A DNA stretch of 64,000 bases from Ramazzottius varieornatus (taxonomy: Eukaryota; Tardigrada; Eutardigrada; Parachela; Ramazzottiidae). A program made the position numbers and the translations under genes. Below the pieces are notes generated by a model. The model saw nothing but the letters and a program-made list of their open reading frames with translations, did not search any database and had not been told where the DNA came from. Below, piece after piece: positions 11,308 to 22,800 of the stretch. Each line of letters starts with the position of its first letter. The stretch's first letter is position 1. The DNA lies in contig BDGG01000011.1 of NCBI GenBank assembly GCA_001949185.1, positions 728,454 to 792,453 of the forward strand. Direction: 5' to 3'.

Positions 11308-12380
11308 CTAGTCGATGATGTAGTTCATGTAGTGGAAGCCGGCATTGTCAGGACGCAGCGGATGCTTTGGTGGCAAGAGTGTGAAACCACAGAAGCGCAG
11401 AGCTCGCATCCACGATGCTAGACAGCCACAATAATAGAAATCAACCACATAAATCAAGCGAGAAAACGAGCAAACTTACCAGCATCGGGTCGTTCCTGCT
11501 GGAAGAAAACGACCACATTGCTGCATCGCAGGTGCTCTTCGGCAAACTCAAGCAGTCGAATAAAGCTATCTTTGGAGCCTTCGCCATTGGTGCTGGTGGG
11601 GATATGTACGTAGAGCGATTTACCATAGAGAACGGTGGACCAGACGCCTGCAAAGAAGTCAAACGTGAAAGTGTGGATCGAACTACTAACTTCTCAGTTG
11701 GGACGTGCGAGTTCAAAAAACAAACGCGACAGGATCGATTTTCAAGTGGCGCGCGCTTCCGGCCAAATACACCAAGAACGTGCGCCACTTGGGCAGACAA
11801 TCCTAGTCAAACTTCACGGCGGAACTTACCTTCTAAGTTGTCGGTTAATTTGTACTTGAACTGAATGTGCACTGCAGCTGATACATTGGATGAAGATGGC
11901 GCTTTCTCAGTATGATGGAGTCCCTTGATGTTCTACAAACAAGCAAACCGTCCGGTGGTAAATCCGTTAGTTACTGTAATGCTGCATGAACTTCGCGAAG
12001 CACGTCATCATACGCGTACAGTAGAATACCGGTCCGAAAATTCTGCCCTACCAACGCCCTAAGGGATTTTCGCGCGTACGATGATGTGCTTCGCGAAGTT
12101 CATGAAGCATTACAGTACATCTCCGCTATAAGACCGTCAACTCAGGGCCGTGCACCATGCACAAAGTCAAGGCCGTGCACAAACTCGCAGTGGCGTCAGC
12201 AGTTGGGCACAGCCCTAACAAGCTGTAACTAGCAAAATCAAGCTTCACGTGTTCCACATACCTTTTTGCCAACAGAAGATTTCTCTTTCCCCACACCGTT
12301 GCCTTCTGACAACACAACGGTGCAGGGAACATCAAATACACCACTTGGGTCCCCGATCGGTCAGGGAGACGCTGTAGGAC
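11308..12380 (-). CDS. OAZ: ornithine decarboxylase antizyme, requires +1 frameshift
   Basis: Antizyme binds ornithine decarboxylase, targets it to the proteasome and limits polyamine uptake. Exons on the minus strand: 12380-12262, 11932-11830, 11647-11480 and 11417-11308. Frame zero reads SYSVSLTDRGPKWCI and stops at TGA (12334-12332). Shifting +1 at that stop opens ORF2, which starts Asp-Val-Pro-Cys and runs exactly 150 codons through the three downstream exons to TAG. ORF2 carries the family core: WSTVLYGKSLYVHIP, GEGSKDSFIRLLEFAEEHL and a C-terminal FCGFTLLPPKHPLRPDNAGF. The site context TGG TGT ATT TGA T matches the antizyme layout TGG TGx xxx TGA T; the last sense codon is ATT, not the common TCC. 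The ORF1 start lies in an upstream exon I could not fix; it must end in phase 2. Expression is therefore expected to respond to polyamines. One intron holds a TA-flanked MITE, another hairpin locus 9. Confidence 0.88.
11709..11812. repeat. palindromic hairpin element, locus 9 (one unit)
   Basis: In the antizyme intron between 11648 and 11829. Stem AAGTGGCGCGCGCTTCCGGCC with CGTGCGCCACTTGGG on the right. Confidence 0.9.
11974..12115. mobile_element. TA-flanked MITE (Tc1/mariner-like)
   Basis: 142 bases with near-perfect terminal inverted repeats of about 45 bases that begin CTGTAATGC and include GAACTTCGCGAAGCAC. The element is bounded by TA on both sides (11972-11973 and 12116-12117), as expected for a Tc1/mariner target duplication. 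It lies in the first visible intron of the antizyme gene and has no coding capacity. Confidence 0.8.
12332..12345 (-). promoter_or_regulatory. antizyme +1 ribosomal frameshift site
   Basis: Read on the minus strand the site is TGT ATT TGA preceded by CCC AAG TGG. TGA is the stop of ORF1, and decoding resumes at GAT. The upstream residues GPKWC match the conserved nascent sequence before antizyme stops. Confidence 0.85.
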
Positions 12381-15300
12381 CTGAAAAGAGATAAGCGGAC
12401 CATGGTTAGCGCTCGTGGTTACTAGTGGGGATCGACAAGACTAAAGACTACAGCGAACTTATACAGCCACCAGGCTTGAAATACGCTCCCGGAAGGACTA
12501 TGGAATCAATTTACATAGCTAGAGTAAACACTCTTCATCAGCTATTCCTGTCGCACTGCGGGTTTTTACGCGACCTTGAAGGCCGAGAGGACAATCGACA
12601 AAACACTGTACAAATGTCACTAAGCTGGCTCTTCCCCTTTCCTTCCATCACATTATGGATTTTTCTCAGAGGCTCGGCCATTCCCCCGAATCGACCCAGT
12701 CATTTTTATGTCCAGGCACCTACCAGCAGTCTGCCAGACATGAAAAGCCCATCAACAGACCTCGATGGGAACATCATGTTTGCGAAGGATGGAATGCAAT
12801 AATCGATGCTACTGACGTCAGCAATCGATAACCGTGGCCCAGTAAATCACCACCGAGGTATCAACTAGCATACGGCAGGACCACCCAGGGCAGCATTAAT
12901 GGACACGCCACGATGCCTGCGGGTTTTAAACGGACAACCGTAAAACATGCCCGTCGAGACCGCCTTGTTACAGCAACAAGGACCTGGGCATTTTTACGAA
13001 TATAATTTTCACGTAGTAAGTTATGCCACCAGCCTTCTAACATAAGCTGGTTGCTCTTCACCATAAAAAAAACTTCATCCAACCTACCGAATCTGGGGGC
13101 TGGTGGCCTTGTTGTTGGAGGCAAGTTGATCAGCCATGGTCGTTTGGCTGATAGGAGCACTTATTAATGGCGATTTCGTCATTGTTAATGGACGAGACAG
13201 CAGGGTCATCTAGACGTGTGTCCTGAACTTTCTTCATACACCCAGTTGGTGTCCGGTTGAGGGCTGATGGGATGGGAGGGATACTCGGGATATATCCACG
13301 GATACACAGGAGGCTGGAGAGTTGTCTGCAAAACTGGAAGAAAAATCGAAGGGTAAAGAAAAGTGGTTTCGAGGTTTTCTCGTCTTTTCTACGCTGCTCT
13401 GCTTCTTTCTGATGGCAAAACAAGCAACAAGACAACGTGCTGTGGCTCCGCCCATGTCACATGCAGCCACGGCAACTAGGACAAAGGGCGAGACTGTACG
13501 TACAACAAGAGGCTTCCCATCGTCCACAGGTGGCAGCATCATCGTAGATTCTCCGAAACTGCTTCCAGCACTAACGTAGGCATGCTCTCTTTTAGGACTT
13601 CAAGGTCCTTCACGGGTTTTGTATCCTAGGTGAAAGAGTCGAGATTATAGACCTGGTTTTTGAAACCTACTGTTCTCGAATTTGACTCAGGGCCAACAGA
13701 AACGGGAAACGTTCTGAAACCTTCGCTGTTGTTTAGAATAGGCGTCGGCTATGGCGATAGTCGTCCGTGTTGAGGAGGTTCTTCCTTCTCCTGCTGTCCA
13801 GATGGCATTCCTGCTTGGAGACCTTCCTCACGTCTGAACGGAAAAGCACTATCAATACAGCAGACCGGGGAGCGATGTCTTCCACGAGAAGGATCCTTAA
13901 TGCGGTTTGCGTGTGCCTGGTTGCATTACTGGCGCGATGCGGTTCCTGGTGGTGTCCTTAATGAGAAATCGATATACATACAGATCTTTTCGCTTGTAAT
14001 TTCTCTTGACGGATGGCATGTCGAGGAAAGCCTCGTTTTTCGTACTTACGACCCACCGTTAAATTCCCATACACTGCCTTTTCCCGTCTTCCCCTTTCCG
14101 CTGATGTGATCTTGTCTGGTGAGCCTTAAACAGGGAAGACTGAGCCTGCACTCTGGTGAGGATTATCGATCCTTGTCGAGGACTTTCCTTTGCACGCCTT
14201 TCCTTCCCCAAAATCCAATTTTCGGAAACACAATCGAGTGGCGTACCGAATTAAACAATGGAGGCATGCACGCTCGAGTGAAGTGGCGCGGGTGAGCGGA
14301 GGATGTACTGACGGTCTCCGCCCTTGCTATGCCTTAGCCAGTCACAAAGCACGTTTACTTGGAACAGCTGATTTTCACCCTAACTCATTGGTGCTCAATC
14401 TCCTTGAACTGGCGCAACGTACAAGCTTGAGCTGCTCACTTATTCCGGTATGGCATCCAATGGCTTGCTATGCTGTAGTTCTCGTCAGGTCTTGGCACGC
14501 CGTACGTATCTTGAGAGACGAGGGTCCATCATCGGTGGCGCACAGAAATCCTTCTCCAGTTTCTCTGCGATCTCTTCTTCCTTTCTTCATCCTGCAGATA
14601 ATCCTTCTCCGCTTTGCTTGTATTTTTTGCCCCTTCATTAGTCTCTCCACTCCTCCTTGCCTGTATTATTATCACAAGGGATAATTGCTGAATATTCCCA
14701 GGAGCTTTCGGTAAGTCAGAAGGAGAAAGAGATGAGTACATACCTGTCTCTTTCAGAGAAAGAGTGAGTCGTCCCTATTGCATACCTGTGGCTGCACCTT
14801 CGCTTTTCAACTGCCTGGGTCGATTGATGACGAGATGCTCGTACTCCATCACTGAACGCAATGATGTAATACAGTATGCACTGGGTGGAAAATCATTGGT
14901 GTATTTTGCTAGCCGAGAGCGATGTTGGTCAATGAAGCCATTCGCCGTTTCACCCGGCGCACTGCCTGAGCGAAGCTTCTACCAACACAGCAAAATCTGG
15001 TTTGTTCTTCTAACACTTGATTTCTTGCAGCAACATCACCCGAAATTTCCCGCGGATTCTTCTGAAGAAATCTCAGAGTGCTACGGAGGAATGTTTTGCG
15101 CTTGTCTGGAGGAATTTCTAGAATGAAAACAGTCGACGTTTAAGAATTCGTGGATTTCTGAATGGACGTTTTCGGATATTCGATCCAGCTTTACTTCGGC
15201 TGTGCGGCACGTTAGGCTGTCTGCTGAACATTCCAGGAGGTGAAGGTAAGAAGATAACGTTGAGTTAGAGTGATGGAAGGTGTCGACGAGAAGTTAATGC

Positions 15301-16562
15301 TCAACGGTTCATCTGGCATGTTTGACTTTTTGGAGAGATAGCCGCGGAAACGGATGGTGAGAGAGCTTCCTACCTGTTTGAGGTTTTTGTAAGCTGTCTT
15401 ATCATGGTCCGCCTTTTATCGGGCTCTTTTATCCCATCATGAACGGATAAGCGCTGATAAGGTTGGCCGGCTGATAATTATGGTTGCAGTGTACAAGTAC
15501 TCATCTGTCCATTTTCCTTATTTTTCCATCAGGCCATAGGTAGCCAAACGTTCGGACCTATCGCACACTCCACAGAATGAAACAGAAAACACTTCCACAT
15601 GCTTGAGTTTCCCCCGATTAGCATTGGATAATGGATTGACTCGGATAGAGACGAAATCGATAATTATTCACTCAATTATTCATCTTGATGTCACCGATTT
15701 CGTTACGATTTATTCAGTGAGGCACTTAATCCTGCCTGCATAATTTCAAAATACATCCTTGCTTCATTAAAAAGACGTTTTTCACATGTTCAATCATCAG
15801 TGTTCTTTTTGCTGATTGCAGGTGTGGGTTTCCGGCGGACTGAAATTATTGAATGAAAATAGCCGACAAGAAACCTTCCCTATATTTTACTGGTACGTTT
15901 TGGTCTTTTTGTAGCTTCAGTTTAGTCTGCAGAAAATAATGATATTTCGGGGGTATCAAGTTTGTGTGTTTTGGAAATTGATAGGGCAGTTATCTGTGTG
16001 ATAGGAATGATGGCCTGTGAGAGCCGGCCAAACAGTGGACTTCCGGTGGTTCAATCTGTAATCGCTGGCTGATTATTATAATGCCATCAAAGCCGCCTTG
16101 TATCTCGCTCTCGGTGTGGAAGGTCGTGGCTGTAAACACTAGCCAGATTAACCTCGGTTGGAGATGAGAAGAAGTGACACTGTGTTGCGAAGTCACAAAG
16201 AAAGACGTTACACACGTTTTTTGCTGCCAAAGACCATTAAACGTTGAGCATGGCAATGAAACGACGAGTTTTAACGGGCTGGCTGTCGGAGGATGGGGGA
16301 GGAAAGAGCTTGGCGATGCGCAGTGAACGGCGTCATGACTTGAATCCACTCGATGACAGATTGTTCCCTCCGTTTATATATTCTGCTATCGGCCCTTCCG
16401 GCCAAGCTTCACCGACGTCTCTCATACTAACACCATCCGACACATAATCGATCCAACGGAAACCTTTTCCTCAAGGATATCTACGTAATTGATTTTGTGA
16501 ATGTTACATAGCTAAAGATATGTACCTTTTGACTATGGAAAACGTGGAAGCTGGACAGAGTA
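12381..16562. other. 4 kb without a convincing gene
   Basis: Expected to hold the 5' exon and promoter of the antizyme gene and upstream sequence of the p190RhoGAP gene. Frames of 60-165 codons occur on both strands, for example 13234-13542 minus and 14190-14684 plus. They show no domain, no consistent splice pairs and biased residues typical of chance frames. Only the far end carries a hairpin locus, so this is the longest hairpin-free stretch in the window. Confidence 0.4.
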
Positions 16563-16707
16563 ATTCGATAAGACGGTTTTCCCAAGTGGCGCACTTTGCT
16601 ATCCTTGTTGGCTGGAAAAGTGCATCACTTGTAGAAGCAACCTTGCCGAGTTGTGCCAAGTGGCGCACTTTTACAATGTGAGTGGCCGGAAAGATACGCC
16701 GTTTAAA
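16563..16707. repeat. palindromic hairpin element, locus 10 (two units)
   Basis: About 140 bases upstream of the p190RhoGAP start codon; hairpins at about 16583-16631 and 16658-16702. Confidence 0.88.
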
Positions 16708-16842
16708 AATGGTGGATGGTAACTTCTATTTGCCACGGTACCATTTGATCGAATGGGCTTGTTTCCAGACTCTGGAGTACTTGGATGAAAGTTATTGCGC
16801 CGGGAGGAATGCGAATACAAAGAATACGGCTAGTATGACGCG

Positions 16843-19800
16843 ATGAGCGGTTTGAAGTTTGGTCGCGCTTCGACGGGGACCGGTGGAGGAACCATCTATG
16901 CTTCCTCTTCCAATAACGGTGAAGCGGTCACAGTTGGGTCGCGCGACAAGGTCTTCAACATCGCTGTGGTGGGACCAGTGGGCAACAGCCTGATCATTCA
17001 TCACTCTTCCTCGGAGAGCAGCGGGACGCATAGCCAGGTGTCGGAAGATGGCGAGGGAGTTAGTGGTGGACCCGGCAAGTCTTGCTTGTGTGCGCGTTTT
17101 CTTCGGCCTGCCGAAGACGACTATCAACCCCGCGAACACGTCAGCGTCCTCTCTGCCGCCGACTTTGCTTCGCCAGCCATCAATAACGGTAAATTTGGTT
17201 TTTATTCTGCATATTACTTGGCGTATCGTGTTTGAAGAGCCGGTTGCCCTCTGTAGACCACTTTCTCTATTGGGGAGAAGCCAAACGAACTTCCGACGAT
17301 GGACAAGACTGCCGTTTTCAGCTGATTGAACAGACCGAGTTTATCGATGATTCCAACTTCCAGGTAAGTAACTCAGTATTGTAGTTTCGTGTTTCATGTT
17401 CATTGTGATCTTGAAGCTCGGCAAACAAACTTGGCGAAAATATTTCCCAAGTCGCGCACGGTTTTTTATTGCTTGCTGAAATCATGCGCCACTTGAGAAA
17501 ATCAATCTTCGCAAGTTTGTTTGCTGAATTCACGTAGAGCAGATCGGAATCGGGATTCGTTTCTGTACAAGTCTGGGTTTATTTCATGTTTGAGTGTCAT
17601 GTGAAGGTTGCTTTACAGTGTTTATTTAGGATTGTCTGACAGCGTGTTTTTGTGTTGCAGCCTTTCCGGAGCGGTCGCGGCGACAAAGACTACGTCCGTC
17701 GCTCCACAGCCATCAAGATGCAGTCGCCCGGAAAGCTACAGTATTTCGGACGAAGTCAACTGGGTACGAGTATAGAGTAAACTATCACCCTTCAACACAC
17801 CAAATTTGATTAGCAATCCTGCTTCGCATACAAACAATAGCCGCTCAGCGTCACGCTTGCTTGCCCATACAATGGTCTGATGACCTAAACGTCGATGTTC
17901 CTCACGCATCCAAACCTGTTTTTTCTTAGTTTATTGTAACCGTTTCTTTCGTTAACAAGTTTTGGATTGTGTGTTATTTCAAATTTTAAATTTGATTGGA
18001 AATACTGTAGAGTTCAACGACGAACTCGACAAGATCGTTTTCCAAGCGGCGCACGATTCTAGCTAATAACGCTGAAAACGTGCGCCACCCACGGAAGTAG
18101 TCTTGTCGAGTTTGTTTTAATTGTTTACTGAGCTCTCGATGATCCAAAAATCATGCTTCCGTATTTTCAATAAGTGTTTGGTAGCTTGATTTTGAAATGC
18201 GAAATTGATTGTGGTGGTTCTTGTTGGATGCAGGTATGGAGCGCGAGTTTCAGATGGTGCCCATGTCGGATGGACGCTTCAACGTTGAAGGTTTCGTTTG
18301 TACGTTGGATGTGTCGAGTTCGACGGGTGCTTCCTGTGACGGTGCGTCAAGCATTCTGTCGTCGGCCACTTCTAAAAAGGCTCTCGGTAGCACTACCGGT
18401 CTTTCGGCAAGCCAGTCTAGCCAGATTGAAACAGTCTTTCAGCTGTTGTCGCACATTGTTCGACAAAAGAAACCCGTCGTCCTGGCTGCCACCAAAGTGG
18501 ACCAAGCATCCCCTGCTCAATTAAGCGAAGCCAGCAAGCTTCTGCAACGAAAAGAACTCAAAGGTGAATCCTCTGTCCCAGTTGTCCGGAAGAAATGCAG
18601 GAAGAACAATTTGACAAGATCGTTTTCTAAAGTGGCGCACTCTTTCAGTTTACGGCACCGACAGCACGCGTCACTTTGAAATCTCGATCTTGTGAAATTG
18701 CTCTTGCAAGTGGCGCACGTTTCCGGTTTGTAGCGCTGGACATACGCGCTATCTGATAAAACAATCCTGTCGATTTTGTTTGCTGGACTCTCAAATGGTG
18801 ATGCTTATATATGACTCTAATGTAGGAAATGTGCAACTGGTAGAGACCTCCGCGCATCGCAACGTCAATGTTGATGCGGCATTCTGGCTGTTGGCGCAAG
18901 CGATAGAGCGAACTCGTTCCAGCCAGCAGCAAGGTCCGGCCATGATTCGCTATCGCCTGTCGCCTTATCAGGAAGCCGCTTCGATGCGCAAAGAAAGGAT
19001 GGAAACGGCGGCCAAAGCATTTGAAAGCCTCATTCGCACGCAAATCAAGGAGCGGAAACTAACGTGGCCCGAAGCGCAGCGCACATTCCATAATGACCAG
19101 GATTTCAAGTAAGACCCCCTCTTTTTCCACCACTTATCCCATTCATTCATCCATCGAAAAGGTTTCCTTCTCCCGCCCGCAGGTTTTACTGTGAGCTTTG
19201 GGGAACGGCTTCCGCCAAGAAGCTGTTCAACTCTTTCATGGGACAACTACGCGACCGTGAAGCACGTTCGCGCCTGACAATCTACCTGGCGAGACTCGAG
19301 CGTATCTTCCGTCAGCTTCTTACTGATGCCGCCCTCGTTAAATCCGGGTACGTGCCCTCCTTTCCCTACCATTCTCTCATATCCAACTGAGATATATGGA
19401 GATAAACTCGATAATTGTTCCACTGGCGCACTGCTCCAGCCAACAAGGCTAAAAACGTGCGTCACTTGGGAAAAATGACAAACTCGACAACATCCATTTC
19501 CCAACTAGCGCGAGCTTTCAGCTACGAAGATCAGAAGCGTGCGTAACTTCAGAAAACGATCTTGTGGAGCTCCGAGTTGACCATCCGTCATCTGCTTTAT
19601 CTTTTATAGGTGGGGTCCTTGTTTGGAGTACCTGCACGGCTTGTCAGACTATGATTCCTACTTTGCCGATCTCAGTTCTAGCAGCAACGTTCCGTTGACT
19701 CCGCACAAACCCTCCGGTCTTTGCTCTTCCTCCACCGATTCTGCTTATGGGACCAGTAGCGTCTCGATGGCGTCGCTGGGTGGAAGTTACCAGCTGGACG

Positions 19801-22800
19801 ACGATGCCTTCTTCGAGGCAGGCGATGGCCGTGTTCCGTCGCGATTGTTGAACACCAGTGATGCTCAACGGGCTTTTGACGCTTATGCACTATCTGTCAA
19901 GCGCCGCGAAAGACAACAACGGTTCGTACTATCCCTGTACTGTGCACATATGCTAATGCCATGTAACCAGTGATAGGCGTCGATAATGACCGCTTTCGCC
20001 TTCGCTCGCCCACACTCTGCTCTCATGGCGTTACAGAGATGAACTAAGCAGCCGTGAAATAAGACAACGATTGATAGTTTTTTACTTACCCGCCCTCATG
20101 CTGTGATGTGATGATGGCGGAAACGTGTCGATGGCTCAAGTGTGGGACGAATTATTCACGTGAGTCAGCAGAAAGCCAGTGAAGACAATTTGCAGACAGA
20201 TGAATAAAGCACCCCGCCATCGAAGTTGACAGATTTATTAGTTTCCAAACTATAATTAACTTTTTTACCACCTCCATCAAGAATACATTGTAGAACATAT
20301 CCGCGAGACGAAACGCATAATTCACTTCTCTTTGCATGTAGCCAAAGAAAGATAAAATGGAAGCTAGGTGAACGAGTTCGGTCATTTCCCGAAGTGGCGT
20401 ACCTTCTCGGTGTTTTTTTCTGAAAGGATGCGCCACTTGGACCAAACATTCTTTCCAATTTTTGAAAGTGGCGCGCGTTGTCAGTGGTTTTGGTTAGACA
20501 CGTGCGCGACCTCAAAACGGTTTCTTCGAGGTTGTCTTGCCTAGGTCTCGAATCCCGCTATACAGTAGATAATTTTTGTTTCTTGCAGGCTGAAGGACGA
20601 CTTTGTAGCACTGCTGAAAGAAACACCTTATGCCCTGCCAGGTCGCTCCTACCGCGACCTGCTGGTTTTCCTGGCCAGTGAGCCCGGCTACACGGAAGAG
20701 CTGGCTCAGTTGAACAGCGCTGTCAAGGAAGAGGTCTACGCTGAACATCAAGCCGAGCTGACACAGCGAGCTGGCCTCAACTTTGTCCAGCTCCTCCTCG
20801 AGAACGTCAGTCTCTTCCAGCCCAAACCTCAGCTCATCAAGAACAGCAGCAGCAGCAGCAGCTCCTTCCCACGCAAGAAGCGGAAGGAAGCAAATAGCAA
20901 TGAGGATAGGGAAGAGAGTGAGTTGAGAGACATTGAGGCAGTCTTGAGAGGCGATAAACGGTACCGAGCTATGGACCTTCTGGCTCCTCACCGCCACGTC
21001 CTCCTCACGAGGATGTATCGCTATTATCGCTCACCCTTCCCCGAAGCATGTGGTGACGGGACCAAGCCATGCTGTGATACTTCAACCATTCCCTCTTTCA
21101 TTCAACAAAATATTCAAAGGTACTTTCATACACTCCTTCCAAAACGGAACTGAGGTTAACCGTTATCTCATTTTAGGACCGAAACACTGCCAGCGTTTTG
21201 GTTATACATGAAGCACAACTTTGAGAGCTCTGACTCTCCCTTGTCCGTTGTCTTGATCGGCGAGGAGCACCTAACCAGTAGCTTCAGACATTCCATCGCG
21301 GTATGTTATCTGGAAGCTCTGCAAACAAACCTGGCAAGTTATTTTTCACAAATGGCGCATACTTCCAGTGTTGATAGCTGGTAGTGTGCGCCACTTGGAA
21401 TAGCTCGACGAGATCGTTTTGCCCACTTAGCGTAAACTGTCAGCGCTACTGGCTGGCAACATGCGCCACTCCCTAAATAGTCTTGTCGAGTGTGTTTGCC
21501 CAGCTGAACGAGGTCTCACTGAGAATGAAAGAATTGTTTCTTTGTCTCACAGAAAGTCTGCAAAGATTCATCGAGGACAACGAGAGGGAACGAAGCGGAG
21601 GAAGAAGTAGTACAAGTGGCAGTTGATGGGGTAGTTTATGCCATTAACTTGCCATCCTTCAACCCGGCAGATTCATCGCTCTGGAGCACCAACACGGAGC
21701 CATTCTGTCACGGTAAGTACTGCGTCCCTCTTTAGCCCGAAACTACCATCTGCAAGATGGGCGACTAGTCCATCTACGGCGGAGGAAACTAGGCTAATGA
21801 TGATGGTTATTCAATCCAATTTAAGCCCATGAATAAACAAAGAGAAATAATACCCGTTCGTTCTTTGCAGGCTGTGTATGCATTTACGACTGCAAAGAGG
21901 CATTGGAGGCAGTTGAAGTGGCCATTAGGGCGTCAGCCGATGAGGATGGACTGGCGCCGCGAAATGGGCTCCCGACCATGCTGGTCTTTGCGCCGGCTAG
22001 CGACGTCAAAGAGACACAAGTGGCGCGGCTAAGGGAAGCGGGGCAGGAAATAGCTAGCATCCAGCTGCAGTGCCTGTTCGTCGAACTGCCCAGAAGCGGA
22101 AGCGCGGTGGATAACCACAAGGAACAAGTCTGTGCGGACCATCTAAAGATGTTTGTCAGGCAGATTAACGGCAGGATCAACTTGGCGCGAAGCGTCAGCT
22201 TTTTCAGCCATCCAGAGAATGAAGCCGACACGTTCCATCACGATTTCATCGACTGCGATATCAGGTATGAACACGATCTGATGAGAGTTCGGTAAACAAA
22301 AACTCGACAGGATCAATTCTCCAAGTAGCGTACGTTTTCATTGCTATCGGTTGGAAGCCTGCGCCACTTGTAGAAACGATCTGGTCGAGTTTTGCCAAGT
22401 GGCGCACGCAGTCAGTGCTAATACCCGGAGGGCTGTGCCACTTGAGACTACGACCTTCTCTAGGCTGCTTGCCGGGCTCCCAGATGTTTTCTCTTGCCTA
22501 GTGTCGACTTGCTTTGGGTTCCTTACAGGTTGCGCCTATGCGTGATGTGTGATAGCGAAAGACCAGATGTTCAAAGCACCACGTTGTCGGTGGCTGTTGG
22601 GCCATTCACGCAGCATGTGCTGTGCTACCAGAGTCCCGAACGTTCTTCGGCCTTCCTGGTGGAGACGGCCTCTCTGACAAGCGAGGAAAGTATCTCGGAC
22701 AGCGGGCAGAGTCGAATAGAAGTGGACTGTCGTTCCTACCATGAGACCATCAGGGCCGTCAACAACACCAACACCGATGTGAGGAACGCTCTTACTGATG

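Noticed and set aside
14190-15126. Two plus-strand frames of 164 and 120 codons
   Set aside because: Low-complexity hydrophobic/Ser-rich translation, no splice pairs, no domain, and no link to the p190RhoGAP start.
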